From: Pseudomonas purpurea
Lineage (GTDB): Bacteria; Pseudomonadota; Gammaproteobacteria; Pseudomonadales; Pseudomonadaceae
Length of the DNA: 64,000 nt
Assembly: GCF_039908635.1 (NCBI RefSeq)
Contig: NZ_CP150918.1
Span: 2,294,001 to 2,358,000 of the forward strand
Direction: 5' to 3'
Every line of letters begins with the position of its first letter. Position 1 is the first letter of the stretch. A model generated the notes under the pieces. That model did not search any database and was not told the DNA's origin. It saw only the letters and a list, made by a program, of their open reading frames with translations. Of this stretch, positions 26,928 through 35,850 are shown piece after piece. The translations under genes were made by a program, and so were the position numbers.

Positions 26928-26955
26928 TGTCGGTCTAGTTATCAGGTTGTCAGAC
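26928..26955. promoter_or_regulatory. Probable GntR operator upstream of lhgO
   Basis: Two half-palindromic boxes, TTGTCGGTCTA and ATCAGGTTGTCAGAC. The 15-base box at 26941-26955 recurs exactly in the gntR promoter, where it forms part of a perfect TTGTCAGACAA palindrome. Confidence 0.65.
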
Positions 26956-26970
26956 TAATGAATCGGTTAA

Positions 26971-26994
26971 AAGCGTGCGTGCAGTAGCACGCTT
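26971..26994. terminator. Terminator between gntR and lhgO
   Basis: AAGCGTGC (26971-26978) pairs with GCACGCTT (26987-26994), with A/T runs outside. Ends the minus-strand gntR transcript and gives lhgO its own promoter. Confidence 0.7.
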
Positions 26995-27018
26995 TCAGGG
27001 TGTCAGGTGTTGATGGGT

Positions 27019-27729
27019 TTAGTCGGTGGCAGGAAGCTCGAGTTGCAGGCGTTTGGCCGATGCTCGCAAGTGAGCGTCGGCGCAGGCCGCCGCCGCATGG
27101 CGATCACCCGCGACGATGGCCTGGTACAACGTTTCATGTTCCTGGGCGGCGTCTGCCGAACCCCCGACAAAACGTGATGCCGAGTTTTCCCAGGCGGTTT
27201 TGCGTGCAGCCGCCAACTGACTCCGCAGGAAGTCATGAAAGGCCACGAAGTAGTCATTCTTGGTGGCTTCAGCGATGGCCCGGTGAAACTCAACGTCCGC
27301 CAGGGCTGCGGCTTCGAAGTCGGTGCGCTTGTCGTGCATTTCCTGCAACGCTTCTTTCATGCGTTGCAGGTCGGCTTCGTCTCGGCGCTGCGCGGCAATC
27401 GAGGCCGCCTGGGTTTCGATCCACAGGCGCATTTCGAACATCTGCGTCAGGTCCGGCCGGCGGCCGTCTTTCTTCGGGAAACGGAACACCGTCCCGGCGG
27501 GCGTCTGGGAGATAAACGAACCAAGGCCGCGCCGAGCAATCAGTACACCGTCAGCCTTGAGCTGGGCGATGGCCTCGCGAATCACTGAACGGCTGACGTT
27601 CAACTGTTCCGCCAACTGTTGCTCGGTCGGCAAGCGCGACTCAGGAGCAAGCTGCCCGGAGTCGATCTCGGCGCGAATGGCGCTGACAACACGCACTACG
27701 AGAGAGTCGGGGCGCTGAAGCTCAAACAT
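27019..27729 (-). CDS. GntR/FadR-subfamily regulator, likely LhgR-like
   Basis: 236-aa repressor: N-terminal winged helix (LPTEQQLAEQLNVSRSVIREAIAQLKADGVLIARRGLGSF, about residues 38-77) and C-terminal FCD ligand domain with Asp/His metal residues (VEFHRAIAEATKN). GntR-type LhgR regulators control lhgO in other Pseudomonas; here position and the shared operator support control of lhgO and of itself by L-2-hydroxyglutarate (inference). Confidence 0.9.
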   Translation of the reverse strand: MFELQRPDSLVVRVVSAIRAEIDSGQLAPESRLPTEQQLAEQLNVSRSVIREAIAQLKADGVLIARRGLGSFISQTPAGTVFRFPKKDGRRPDLTQMFEMRLWIETQAASIAAQRRDEADLQRMKEALQEMHDKRTDFEAAALADVEFHRAIAEATKNDYFVAFHDFLRSQLAAARKTAWENSASRFVGGSADAAQEHETLYQAIVAGDRHAAAACADAHLRASAKRLQLELPATD

Positions 27730-27750
27730 AAGAAAACCTTGGTGATCAGG

Positions 27751-27791
27751 TTGTCAGACAATAGTCGGTCTGATTTTCGGTTGTCAAGACA
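27751..27791. promoter_or_regulatory. Probable autoregulatory GntR operator
   Basis: TTGTCAGACAA at 27751-27761 is a perfect 11-bp palindrome just upstream of the regulator start, followed by GTCGGTCT and TTGTCAAGACA (27781-27791). The same words occur before lhgO. Confidence 0.7.
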
Positions 27792-27948
27792 CAGGCGCTT
27801 CGCCAACCCTCCCGGCGTGACGCCAGGGGGAAGGGCGGCAGACAAACCGCGTCGTACGTTGCACGTGTGAAGACGGGGTATGATGGCCCCGCCCGGCGCC
27901 GATTCTTCACGTCGCGGGCACGCCTTAAGCCCTGGAGTCTGAAACGCG

Positions 27949-28671
27949 ATGTCGAGCATCACCCTCTTTGAAACCCCACCACCCGAGTCCATCAAAAGCC
28001 AGATATTGCAGATGGTTGTCGACTACGTCACCGACATCAGCATGGTCGCCATCGCGCCGAGCAATCCGCTGTACAACCTGTATCAGTACGGCATCGGGTT
28101 CGAGGTTCATCTCTACCTGGACGCCATGGATGGCTCCAAGGGCATCCCGGTCGAGTTAATCGTGGCGCTGGATGCGCAGGACCCTGACCAGGTTGTCGGC
28201 TTCCTGCTGTATTTGCCGGTGAAGGATGACCCTGAAGCGTGCGCCGTGGCTTACATGGGCGTGCATGTCAGCCACCGGCGTCAGGGCGTAGCGCGTGCGA
28301 TGCTGCAAAAAATGGTCGGTCGATACCCGCACGCTGAACTGGCCTGCGTGGTCGGCAAGGTGCCGTATTTCGAGGCGATGGGGTTTCAGGTGGTGGGCGC
28401 TCGCGGGCCTCAGGTGCTCATGAATACACGCGATCACGGCACCGACGGTCTGTTGGCCGTGCTGGATGTTGCCCCGATCTACCGCTCGCTGGAGGTGCAG
28501 CAGATTCACACGTATCTGCTTCAGCAACACGGAAAAAGAGCGATGGTGGATGCGGAGAAGAAGCGAGACCGGCACCTCGATCAGATGACGCACCATGCAA
28601 AAGTGTTTGTGCAGGAGCGTCTCGGCGAGGCTGCAACGCTGAACCCCGGGCGCATGCCACGGTTGCTCTAG
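27949..28671 (+). CDS. GNAT-family N-acetyltransferase
   Basis: 240-aa protein with a GNAT core in the middle: beta4 YMGVHVSHRRQGVARAML holds the acetyl-CoA loop (R-R-Q-G-V-A), then VVGKVPYFEAMGFQVVG. N-terminal 80 and C-terminal 60 residues lie outside the core. TGGAGTCTG upstream supports ATG 27949. Substrate unknown. Monocistronic. Confidence 0.85.
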   Translation: MSSITLFETPPPESIKSQILQMVVDYVTDISMVAIAPSNPLYNLYQYGIGFEVHLYLDAMDGSKGIPVELIVALDAQDPDQVVGFLLYLPVKDDPEACAVAYMGVHVSHRRQGVARAMLQKMVGRYPHAELACVVGKVPYFEAMGFQVVGARGPQVLMNTRDHGTDGLLAVLDVAPIYRSLEVQQIHTYLLQQHGKRAMVDAEKKRDRHLDQMTHHAKVFVQERLGEAATLNPGRMPRLL

Positions 28672-28764
28672 TTGGCGAGGTTAGGCCCGCGCGGCCCCTG
28701 TTCACTGGAGGCATCACGTGAAAAAGGGGGGCGGCAGGAGCGAAACCGCTCCAACCCATAAGTC

Positions 28765-29211
28765 TCACTGATACTCGTGTGCCCGGGTCTCGATGAACGC
28801 CTGGAGCCAGTGGACCATGTGTTTAATGTTGATTTCTTCGCCTTGTTCAACCCGTTTGAGCAGCATGGTGGCTACCCCGATCTGAACCGTCGTCTCCTGA
28901 TACCTGAGGACCGGGTCGACGCCATACTCATCGGTGACCTGAACCCACGAGAGGCCCGGAATTTCGATGCTCAGTGCATCACCGAACACGATGCCCATGG
29001 CCTCCCAGGCCTTGATGTCGGAATCAGCCAGGATCTGCGCATCCACGACGTCCTGCAACAGCGTGAAATCGCCTGGCGTACCCGTCAGCGACTTTCCCGG
29101 GAACTCGCTGGAAATCAGCTCGCCGAGCTGTGTCCTCAGGCGCTGCATACTGGTCAGCAGTTCACTTGGGATGGGTTCGTAGACTGGTTTTGCAGGTTGG
29201 GTATCCGTCAT
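28765..29211 (-). CDS. DUF3806 domain protein
   Basis: 148-aa soluble protein beginning MTDTQPAKPVYEPIPSELL, matching DUF3806 with LGELISSEFPGKSL, IVFGDALS and W-x-Q-V-T-DEYG segments. AAGGAGCCCC precedes ATG 29211, so the 32-residue open extension upstream is not used. Function unknown; no signal peptide. Confidence 0.8.
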   Translation of the reverse strand: MTDTQPAKPVYEPIPSELLTSMQRLRTQLGELISSEFPGKSLTGTPGDFTLLQDVVDAQILADSDIKAWEAMGIVFGDALSIEIPGLSWVQVTDEYGVDPVLRYQETTVQIGVATMLLKRVEQGEEINIKHMVHWLQAFIETRAHEYQ

Positions 29212-29507
29212 GGTGGGGCTCCTTTTTGACAAAGTGACTGACTGCGCTCTCGATTTTTGCTCTCGAGAAGAAGCGCCATTCTCTGGTTTCTCCGCTGAAA
29301 AGCGCAAGAACAGCGACCGGAGTCAGAGGTCGGTTGGCCGCTTTAGATTGAGTGCAGCCGATGGCCCTCATTGAGGTCGGGTGGCGATGAGCCGGTGCGG
29401 ACTTGCTTAACTGATCCGTATTTTTCTTCGTTATCTGCTTCTGTAACCGACTCAGTTGTCGCCTCACAATGACGCCGCGACCGCAGACTTATAATTTTGG
29501 AGGCCAA

Positions 29508-29591
29508 ATGTTGAAGATGTCGGTTTTTCTGGGTGGTTTTCTGATCTTGACCATCGCGATTGGTGCCCTTGCCACCATTTCTCCGCTTTAA
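29508..29591 (+). CDS. 27-residue small membrane protein
   Basis: Very short ORF: basic start MLKMSV, one hydrophobic helix (FLGGFLILTIAIGALATI) and stop. TTGGAGG at 29498-29504 gives an excellent ribosome-binding site at correct spacing, and TATAAT at 29490-29495 may be its -10 box or part of the leader. It has the look of small regulatory membrane proteins that bind larger complexes. Function unknown. Confidence 0.55.
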   Translation: MLKMSVFLGGFLILTIAIGALATISPL

Positions 29592-29601
29592 ACACACCTC
29601 C

Positions 29602-30000
29602 CTACACGAGAGCCTGTTGCCCCCCGAGTTCATACCAGCACGCTTTCGAGTCAATGCAGGCGTGTTTCTGCTTTAGCGCCGGCAGCGCTGTATCCAGCGT
29701 ACCCAGGGCTATAGAAATCCACTCCGAGTAAGGTCCCTTGGAATCAGACCAGAACAGTGACGATCCGCAGTGGGAGCAGAACTGACGGGTAACGCCTTCT
29801 GACGACTCATAACCCTTGAGCGCCTGCGCGTTTGTGATGATGGAAACCGCTGACCTGGGAGCACTCGCGTAAGTTGCGAACGCCGCGCCATGGCCCTTTT
29901 GGCACATGCGGCAATGGCAATGGGTAACGGCTTTCAGTTCCGTTGATACGCGATATTTTACAGCGCCACACAGGCAGCTACCGTGGTGAAGCCCGTCCAT
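29602..30000 (-). CDS. GFA-family (CENP-V/GFA domain) protein
   Basis: 132-aa zinc-binding protein of the glutathione-dependent formaldehyde-activating enzyme fold. Cys pattern intact: GSCLCGAVKY, THCHCRMCQKGHGAAF and FCSHCGSSLFW. Most members are not proven to act on formaldehyde, so only the family is assigned. Confidence 0.88.
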   Translation of the reverse strand: MDGLHHGSCLCGAVKYRVSTELKAVTHCHCRMCQKGHGAAFATYASAPRSAVSIITNAQALKGYESSEGVTRQFCSHCGSSLFWSDSKGPYSEWISIALGTLDTALPALKQKHACIDSKACWYELGGQQALV

Positions 30001-30036
30001 GTGCGCGTGCTCCCTCTGACTTGATGTGATCAGACC

Positions 30037-30537
30037 TCAAACCTCACGGCCATGCGCCGCCGCCGCCAACTGCACGGTATCGACGCGAACAAAAATGGAA
30101 TCGCCCATGGCAGTGAGCACGTCGCCGGCGTACACCTCGCAGATGACGCGGCACTTGCGTCCAACCTCACCCTCGACTTTCGCCCGCAAGGTGAGCGGCA
30201 CACCCATCGGTGTCGGTTTGATGAACTTGATGCCCAGGTTGCCGGTCACGCAGTCGATGCGCGGAAGGCTGCCAACCGTGCGCTGTTCCGCTCGGTAGTG
30301 ATAGGCCATTGCCGTCCAGTTCGAGTGGCAATCGACCAGCATCGCGATCAGCCCGCCGTACACCAGATCGGGCCAGCCGCAATACTTGGCATCTGGCAGA
30401 TGCTCGGCCATGACATGCACCCCATCCTCGTGCCACGCGCTCTTGATGTGCAATCCATGTGGGTTGCTGCCGCCGCAGCCGTAACAGACGCCATCCGGCG
30501 CGGCGGCGTCTTGCAGTGAGGTATCAAGCGTGGGCAT
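30037..30537 (-). CDS. PaaI-type acyl-CoA thioesterase (hotdog fold)
   Basis: 166-aa hotdog-fold protein. The segment VYGGLIAMLVDCHSNWTA is the PaaI/4HBT active-site helix with catalytic Asp; the N-terminal C-x-G-C-G-x-x-N-P-x-G-L motif (CYGCGGSNPHGL) marks the subgroup. Probably hydrolyses an acyl-CoA; substrate unknown. Start ATG 30537. Confidence 0.85.
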   Translation of the reverse strand: MPTLDTSLQDAAAPDGVCYGCGGSNPHGLHIKSAWHEDGVHVMAEHLPDAKYCGWPDLVYGGLIAMLVDCHSNWTAMAYHYRAEQRTVGSLPRIDCVTGNLGIKFIKPTPMGVPLTLRAKVEGEVGRKCRVICEVYAGDVLTAMGDSIFVRVDTVQLAAAAHGREV

Positions 30538-30597
30538 GCGGGGTCCATCCTGGAAAATAAAACCCCAAGCCTAACGGATTTCACCCGGGAGCTGAAA

Positions 30598-31158
30598 TCA
30601 CTCGCTTGGTTTGGGTTCAAGAGGCTGTTGCAGCGATTCATCCTTGAGCAATCGAAAGGAGAGACTGATGCGTTCTCCCGCATCCAGCTCTTTTGGAATC
30701 GCATGCAGCCATTGCTCTTGAACGGCGTCGGACATGTAGAGCAGCGAGCCGCTGGCGAGTGTGTAGCCGAACTCTGCAGTGTGCTCTTGCTTGTGCCGAT
30801 ACAGGATTGAGCGGGGGTGGCCCAGTGAAACAATCGCGACGCCTGTGCCTTCAACGAACTGCTCCCTCGCGTCCGAGTGAAACCCCATGGATGAGCGGCC
30901 GTCCGGGTAGTAGTTGAGCAGGCAATTGTTCGGACGAAACCCCAGTTGTGCTTCGATGCGTGAACAGAGCTCATCCAGCGCGGCGGGCATCGGGATCGCA
31001 GGGTAGGTGATCTGCGAGTAGTCGTAAGGCGCACCGAAACTCGCGGTCTTCCTGGCCCGCATGCGTTCGTCCCATTGAACCGAATCCTTCAGACTGTCGA
31101 ACAACGGTTGTGGAACTGAAATGAAGTCAGGGAACAGGCTGATCGACGGTGGATTCAT
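30598..31158 (-). CDS. alkB: AlkB-like 2-oxoglutarate/Fe(II) dioxygenase
   Basis: 186-aa dioxygenase that repairs alkylated nucleic acid bases by oxidative demethylation. Fe ligands H-x-D are in MGFHSDAREQF, the distal His in WLHAIPK and the 2-oxoglutarate Arg in RISLSFRLL. N-terminal NNCLLNYYPDG matches the nucleotide lid region. Size and motif spacing are closer to the ALKBH2/3-like short form common in pseudomonads. Start at ATG 31158; the longer open frame has no homologous part. Confidence 0.88.
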   Translation of the reverse strand: MNPPSISLFPDFISVPQPLFDSLKDSVQWDERMRARKTASFGAPYDYSQITYPAIPMPAALDELCSRIEAQLGFRPNNCLLNYYPDGRSSMGFHSDAREQFVEGTGVAIVSLGHPRSILYRHKQEHTAEFGYTLASGSLLYMSDAVQEQWLHAIPKELDAGERISLSFRLLKDESLQQPLEPKPSE

Positions 31159-31255
31159 GTGGTTGCTGCTCTTGCTTGGGATGGGTTCAGAAACACGTCT
31201 AGCCAGGCTGGACGCTGAAGGATGTCGTCGGACGACTGCTCGGTCGCAAACGCAC

Positions 31256-32107
31256 TCACTGCGTACCCAACATCGCTGTCCAGTAAATCCCGGCATCGCT
31301 CTTTGGATCAACCGCATAGGCCGCACCCAGTTCGCGAAACTGCGGGTTCATCAGGTTGGCGCAGTGGCCGGCGCTGGCCAGCCAGCCATCGATCACCTTG
31401 CGCCCGGTGTCCTGCCCGGCGGCGATGTTCTCGCCGATCTGCTGGGCGATGTAGCCGGCCAGTTCGGCCCGGTCACCGGGGGTGTGACCCTCGCGGTCTT
31501 TGTGATCGAAGAAGTTGTTATTGGCCATGCCCCGGGCATGACCTTGAGCCGCGCTCGCCAGCGTGGCATTCCAGGCCAGCGGTGTGGTGGCGGCAAAGGC
31601 TTGGTTGCCGCATTGGTGCGGTTGCGAGCGGGCGGTGTTGATCAGGTCGAGCAGTTTCTGGCCTTCCGCCTGCCAGTCGCCCAGGCGAGCAGTCAATAGC
31701 GGTCGCGCCAGCACGATGCGCCATTCGCGGCCCTCCCGGCTGACGCCGACATCGACGAATTGCGGGTCCAGTACAACCTGGCAAAAACTCTCTTGCACCG
31801 CCTTCATGGCTGACTGGGCATCACGTGGCCCCGAGAGGCTGATCGCTTGCACGTTGACCATCGGATAAGCCGCTCGCGCCATCGCCTGCTGCAAGTCGCC
31901 AATGTTGCCGGCGGATAAAATCAGGCGCGAGTCGGACGCCAGCGGTGGCAACTCGTGAGACGCCTGGCCTGCACAGCGCTGGACCTGGCTGCGGTAGGCG
32001 TTGATGGACTCGACCAGTTGCGATTCCTCACTTGCCATGGCCGTGGCGGCGAGCGCCAGCCCCAGCGATAACGCGCCCAGACGCTTAACCAATGATCTGA
32101 CAAACAT
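31256..32107 (-). CDS. Secreted CAP-domain protein
   Basis: 283-aa exported protein with a signal peptide ending ATAMASEE. Two parts: residues ~30-130 with conserved Cys, unknown; residues ~150-283 a CAP/SCP domain with DLINTARSQPHQC, HARGMANNNFFDHKDREGHTPGDR, IGENIAAG and the C-terminal MLGTQ. The CAP cavity His/Glu residues (H of GHAR, E of GEN) are present. Role in bacteria unclear, possibly cell-envelope binding. Start ATG 32107. Confidence 0.88.
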   Translation of the reverse strand: MFVRSLVKRLGALSLGLALAATAMASEESQLVESINAYRSQVQRCAGQASHELPPLASDSRLILSAGNIGDLQQAMARAAYPMVNVQAISLSGPRDAQSAMKAVQESFCQVVLDPQFVDVGVSREGREWRIVLARPLLTARLGDWQAEGQKLLDLINTARSQPHQCGNQAFAATTPLAWNATLASAAQGHARGMANNNFFDHKDREGHTPGDRAELAGYIAQQIGENIAAGQDTGRKVIDGWLASAGHCANLMNPQFRELGAAYAVDPKSDAGIYWTAMLGTQ

Positions 32108-32209
32108 GTAAGTCTCCCTTGAACTGACTGCGCCCATGATGCGCGATTTGGCCCTGCGCAGACTAATGTTTAGCGTGCGGAAAACCACCCGCGTGGCGTC
32201 TTTTCTGCG

Positions 32210-33661
32210 TCATGAAAGGTTTTCAGTGAGCGGTGGACGTGCAGCCAGTGCTCGATTGCTCAGGGCGATGGCAAGTGCCGTGATGATTAGCACCAACGCC
32301 ACCGCGAACGTGATCCGCATACCGCTGCCAACTGCGTCGGCGGGTGCCGTGGTGATGTCGTTTGCCGCTGATGCAAGCACAAACACTGCGCCCAACGCGG
32401 ACGCACCGGTGATGAGCCCCAGGTTACGTGACAGGTTGAGCATGCCGGCGATGACACCGCGCTGGCCAGGGTGAACATCGGCCATGACGGCGGTGTTGTT
32501 GGCTGTCTGGAACAGTGCGTAGCCAACCGTGATTACCACGATGGGGGCGAGGTAGCCGTAAGCCCCGAAACGCTGTGGCAGCAGCGCCAGCGACAGGCAG
32601 CCGAGCGCCACGGCGATAAGCCCGGCGAGGGTCGTGCGCCAGGCACCAAAGCGGTCTGTCAGGCGACCGGCGGGGATACCCGTCAGCGCAGCGAAACACG
32701 GCCCGACCGATAAGGTCAGCCCGACCTGCGCGGGATCCAGTCCGAGCGCATGGTCTAGATAGAAGGGCCCGACCACCAGCGTTGCCATCATCACCGTCGA
32801 AACGAGTGCGCTCATGGCCAGGCTTGCGCTCAGCACTGGATCGCGGAGCGTTGTGAGTTGAATCAGCGGCGACACGGCTTTCGCCTCGGCGAGGATGAAC
32901 AGGCCGGCACCGACGAAAGCCGCCAGCAGCAAGGCTATGTTGAGGGGGCCGAAATGGCCTCGGCCCATCGTCATGGCAAGTGCATAAGCTGCGAGCGTCA
33001 GGGCCAGCAACAGCGTACCGGTGAAATCGAAGCCGACCCTGCGGGACGTCGGCTTTGGGTAATCGGTGGGCAGGTAGCGATACGCAAGCAGCAACGCCAA
33101 AACGCCCAGCGGCACCGTGAAGAGAAAGAGGGCTCGCCAACCGAGCCCGGCGATCAGCACCCCGCCGAGCGATGGGCCCAGGGCGGTACCGATTGCGGAC
33201 ATCATCCCCAGCAACCCCATGGCGCGCCCGGTTTTTGCCTTCGCAACGGTCTCGCCGACAAAGGCCAGGGTGAGGGCCATCATGGTCGCCGCGCCGAGCC
33301 CCTGTAACGCCCGAGCCGCAATCAGTAATCCGAGCGTGGGCGCGAAGCCACACAGGGCCGAGGCGACGGTGAACACCGAGATGCCGGCCAGCAGCAGTCG
33401 CCGACGGCCGGTGAGGTCGCCGAGCCGCCCGACGCTGACAATCAGCGTGGTGATGGCGAGAAGGTAGGCCAGCACGATCCACTGGACAGCCTGAAAAGAC
33501 ACATCGAACGCCTGGGCCAGGGTCGGCAGGCCCACATTGGCGATGCTGGTGCCCAACGAGGACAGCAACATGGACAGCGACAGACTGGCGAGCACCCCGC
33601 GAGCCGAAAGTGCGGGTGGTGTGGAGACTGCCTCATCGGGTGTTGTGTTGATCGGTTTCAT
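32210..33661 (-). CDS. MFS multidrug-type transporter, DHA2-like
   Basis: 483-aa inner-membrane transporter with about 14 helices. The loop motif GRLGDLTGRRRLLLAG and RALQGLGAATMMALTLAF with motif C-like GPSLGGVLIAG mark the EmrB/QacA drug:H+ antiporter subfamily. Start ATG 33661; an open extension to 34189 overlaps the divergent LysR gene and is not coding. The LysR gene at 33800 probably regulates it. Confidence 0.9.
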   Translation of the reverse strand: MKPINTTPDEAVSTPPALSARGVLASLSLSMLLSSLGTSIANVGLPTLAQAFDVSFQAVQWIVLAYLLAITTLIVSVGRLGDLTGRRRLLLAGISVFTVASALCGFAPTLGLLIAARALQGLGAATMMALTLAFVGETVAKAKTGRAMGLLGMMSAIGTALGPSLGGVLIAGLGWRALFLFTVPLGVLALLLAYRYLPTDYPKPTSRRVGFDFTGTLLLALTLAAYALAMTMGRGHFGPLNIALLLAAFVGAGLFILAEAKAVSPLIQLTTLRDPVLSASLAMSALVSTVMMATLVVGPFYLDHALGLDPAQVGLTLSVGPCFAALTGIPAGRLTDRFGAWRTTLAGLIAVALGCLSLALLPQRFGAYGYLAPIVVITVGYALFQTANNTAVMADVHPGQRGVIAGMLNLSRNLGLITGASALGAVFVLASAANDITTAPADAVGSGMRITFAVALVLIITALAIALSNRALAARPPLTENLS

Positions 33662-33799
33662 CTTGCCCCTTCCTGACGGCTCCCGAAATGGAGCTGTCAG
33701 AAATCTACGCCCGCGCCTAACATGGCGGAAGGCGCACCACTTGCACTTAATTCGTGCGTTGAACGCCGTATCACAATAATGCCGTGCCGGGAGCGATGC

Positions 33800-34699
33800 A
33801 TGTCGACGCCTGATTTGAATTTGCTGGTCACCCTTGATGTGTTGCTTGCCGAAGGCAGTGTTGCGCGTGCAGCACAGCGGCTCAGGCTGAGCCCATCGGC
33901 CATGAGCCGGGCACTGGCACGGTTGCGTGAGGCGACGGGGGACCCATTGTTGGTCAGAGCCGGACGCGGCCTCGTTCCGACCCCGCGAGCGCTTGAACTG
34001 CGCGAGCAGGTCAGTCAACTGGTGCAGGACGCAGAAGCGGTGCTGCGTCCTGTGCAAGCGCTTGATCTCAAGCGGCTGGTCCGAACCTTCACGCTGCGCA
34101 CCAGCGAAGGTTTCGTGGAGAACTTCGCCGCGGATCTCATTGCGCGTATCAGCGAGGAGGCGCCAGGCGTGCGGCTGCGCTTCGTGCATAAGCCGGATAA
34201 AGACAGCACGTCACTGCGCGACGGCAGCGTCGATCTGGAGACAGGGGTCGTGGGCAAGACTGCCGGCCCGGAGGTGCGCACGCAGGCGTTGTTCCGGGAC
34301 CGTTTCATCGGCGTCGTGCGTGCGGGACACCCGCTGAGCCAGGGCGAGATCACGCCCTCGCGTTACGCCGCCGGCAGGCACATCAGCGTTTCCCGGCGAG
34401 GGCTCGACAAGGGGCCTATCGATGAGGCCCTGATGGCGCTCGAACTTGAGCGGGAGATCGTGACGATCGTTGCAGGTTTTTCGACTGCATTGGCACTCGC
34501 GCGGACCACCGACCTGATCGCCAGTGTCCCCGAACGGCACACCGCGAACCTGCGTGCCGGGATGCACAGCTTTGCACTTGGGCTCTCCTTGCCGACGTTC
34601 ACCGTCGCCATGCTCTGGCATCCACGGCTGGATGCCGACCTGGCACATCGCTGGTTGCGAGGCTGCCTGCGGGAGGTGTGCGCGCAACAGGAGGGCTGA
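33800..34699 (+). CDS. LysR-family transcriptional regulator
   Basis: 299-aa regulator. N-terminal winged helix at residues ~5-64 (LLVTLDVLLAEGSVARAAQRL...MSRALARLREATGDPLLVR) and C-terminal periplasmic-binding-like effector domain. Start ATG 33800 has GGGAGCG upstream; ATG 33779 is an alternative. Divergent from the MFS exporter with 138 bp between, so it most likely controls that gene; inducer unknown. Confidence 0.92.
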   Translation: MSTPDLNLLVTLDVLLAEGSVARAAQRLRLSPSAMSRALARLREATGDPLLVRAGRGLVPTPRALELREQVSQLVQDAEAVLRPVQALDLKRLVRTFTLRTSEGFVENFAADLIARISEEAPGVRLRFVHKPDKDSTSLRDGSVDLETGVVGKTAGPEVRTQALFRDRFIGVVRAGHPLSQGEITPSRYAAGRHISVSRRGLDKGPIDEALMALELEREIVTIVAGFSTALALARTTDLIASVPERHTANLRAGMHSFALGLSLPTFTVAMLWHPRLDADLAHRWLRGCLREVCAQQEG

Positions 34700-34836
34700 G
34701 GCTGTGATCATGCGGCCATAACCGATGCCTCATTTCATTGATTGCAGCGACAGACTTTCGCCCATACTTCTTTCAATGGGTGGGCTTGGTCCGACAAGCC
34801 TCATTTCATGTGCCGGAGCCCTGACCGGGGAGCCAT

Positions 34837-35409
34837 ATGAACGATCGATTTGCGCAATCCATCGCACTGGCCGCAGTGCTCACTGTCGGCCCCTTGACTG
34901 GCGCCCACGGGGTTGAGTACACGCAAGTGAACGCGGCGGCCAGCCAGATCAGTTTCACCTACGGCCAGATGGGGGCGAGGGTGTATGGCACATTCGGCAC
35001 GTTTGAGGCTGCGCTCGATTTTGACTCGGCGAACCCGACTGCCGCCCATGCCACACTGACCATTGAACTCAATAGTATCGACGTGGGTTCCAGCGACTCC
35101 AACAGCGAGCTGCAAAAACCGGCCTGGTTCAACACGGCGGTCTACCCGGTGGCGCGGTTTGAATCGACCCGCGTGACGGCGCTCGGCAACAACCGTTATG
35201 CGGTCACCGGCAAGCTCACGCTCAAGGGCATGACCCGCGTGGTCAGGGCGCAGGTCACGCTGAAGCCCCAGAACGGTATCGGCGTGTTCAAGGGTGAATT
35301 CATACTCAAGCGCGCCGACTTCAAGGTCGGTGAAGGCGAGTGGGCAGATTTCGGGGTTATTTCCAACGACATCAACATCATGTTCCGGGTAGTGGCTCCC
35401 GAACGGTAA
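34837..35409 (+). CDS. YceI-family periplasmic protein
   Basis: 190-aa exported protein with an eight-stranded lipocalin-like barrel that binds polyisoprenoid lipids in the known structures. Signal peptide ends near GAHG, then SQISFTYGQMGARVYGTFGTF, TIELNSIDVGSSDSNSELQ and LTLKGMTRVVRAQVTL, family blocks in order. Role in periplasmic lipid or quinone handling is inferred. Confidence 0.92.
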   Translation: MNDRFAQSIALAAVLTVGPLTGAHGVEYTQVNAAASQISFTYGQMGARVYGTFGTFEAALDFDSANPTAAHATLTIELNSIDVGSSDSNSELQKPAWFNTAVYPVARFESTRVTALGNNRYAVTGKLTLKGMTRVVRAQVTLKPQNGIGVFKGEFILKRADFKVGEGEWADFGVISNDINIMFRVVAPER

Positions 35410-35470
35410 TGCTCACGCGTCCGTCGCGGGACTCTGTCGCGGAGTCCCGCAAGCGGTCAGGGCGGCGGTG

Positions 35471-35683
35471 TCACGCAAGCCGCGGAGCTTCAAGAGGGGG
35501 TGTGCCATCGTGGAACAGGGTCTTGAGTTGCTCCCGCAGTTGCGGCGAATCGATGTGCTTGTGCACGGAGACTGCATGCTGCGCGGCGGCATCCAGCAGT
35601 TCATTTTCAGAGTCTGCGCACAGGGCGACAGAGCAATGGGTGTCGCTTGGGAATTCGCGGCAGTCGATGTATTTGCGCGTCAT
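35471..35683 (-). CDS. DUF1059 small protein
   Basis: 70-aa protein MTRKYIDCREFPSDTHCSVA with ADSENELLDAAAQHAVSVH, the DUF1059 pattern (small alpha/beta domain with conserved Cys pair). GGAGAAC upstream on its strand supports the start at 35683. Function unknown. Confidence 0.85.
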   Translation of the reverse strand: MTRKYIDCREFPSDTHCSVALCADSENELLDAAAQHAVSVHKHIDSPQLREQLKTLFHDGTPPLEAPRLA

Positions 35684-35850
35684 GGTGTTCTCCTCGCAAC
35701 GAAGCCAGGCTTGCACCTGGGTGAACGGCCGCTCGACACACTGCACGTGGGCAGCGTGTCGAGCGGGATGATCCCTGAAGTATAGGTCGCCCGGGAGGTC
35801 AAAGATGGCGTTGGCGGGATTCAAAACGCAATGCGCTGGAGGGTCGAGGC

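Noticed and set aside
33662..34189. Extension of the MFS gene across the LysR gene
   Set aside because: Antisense of lysR; the MFS family start lies at 33661.
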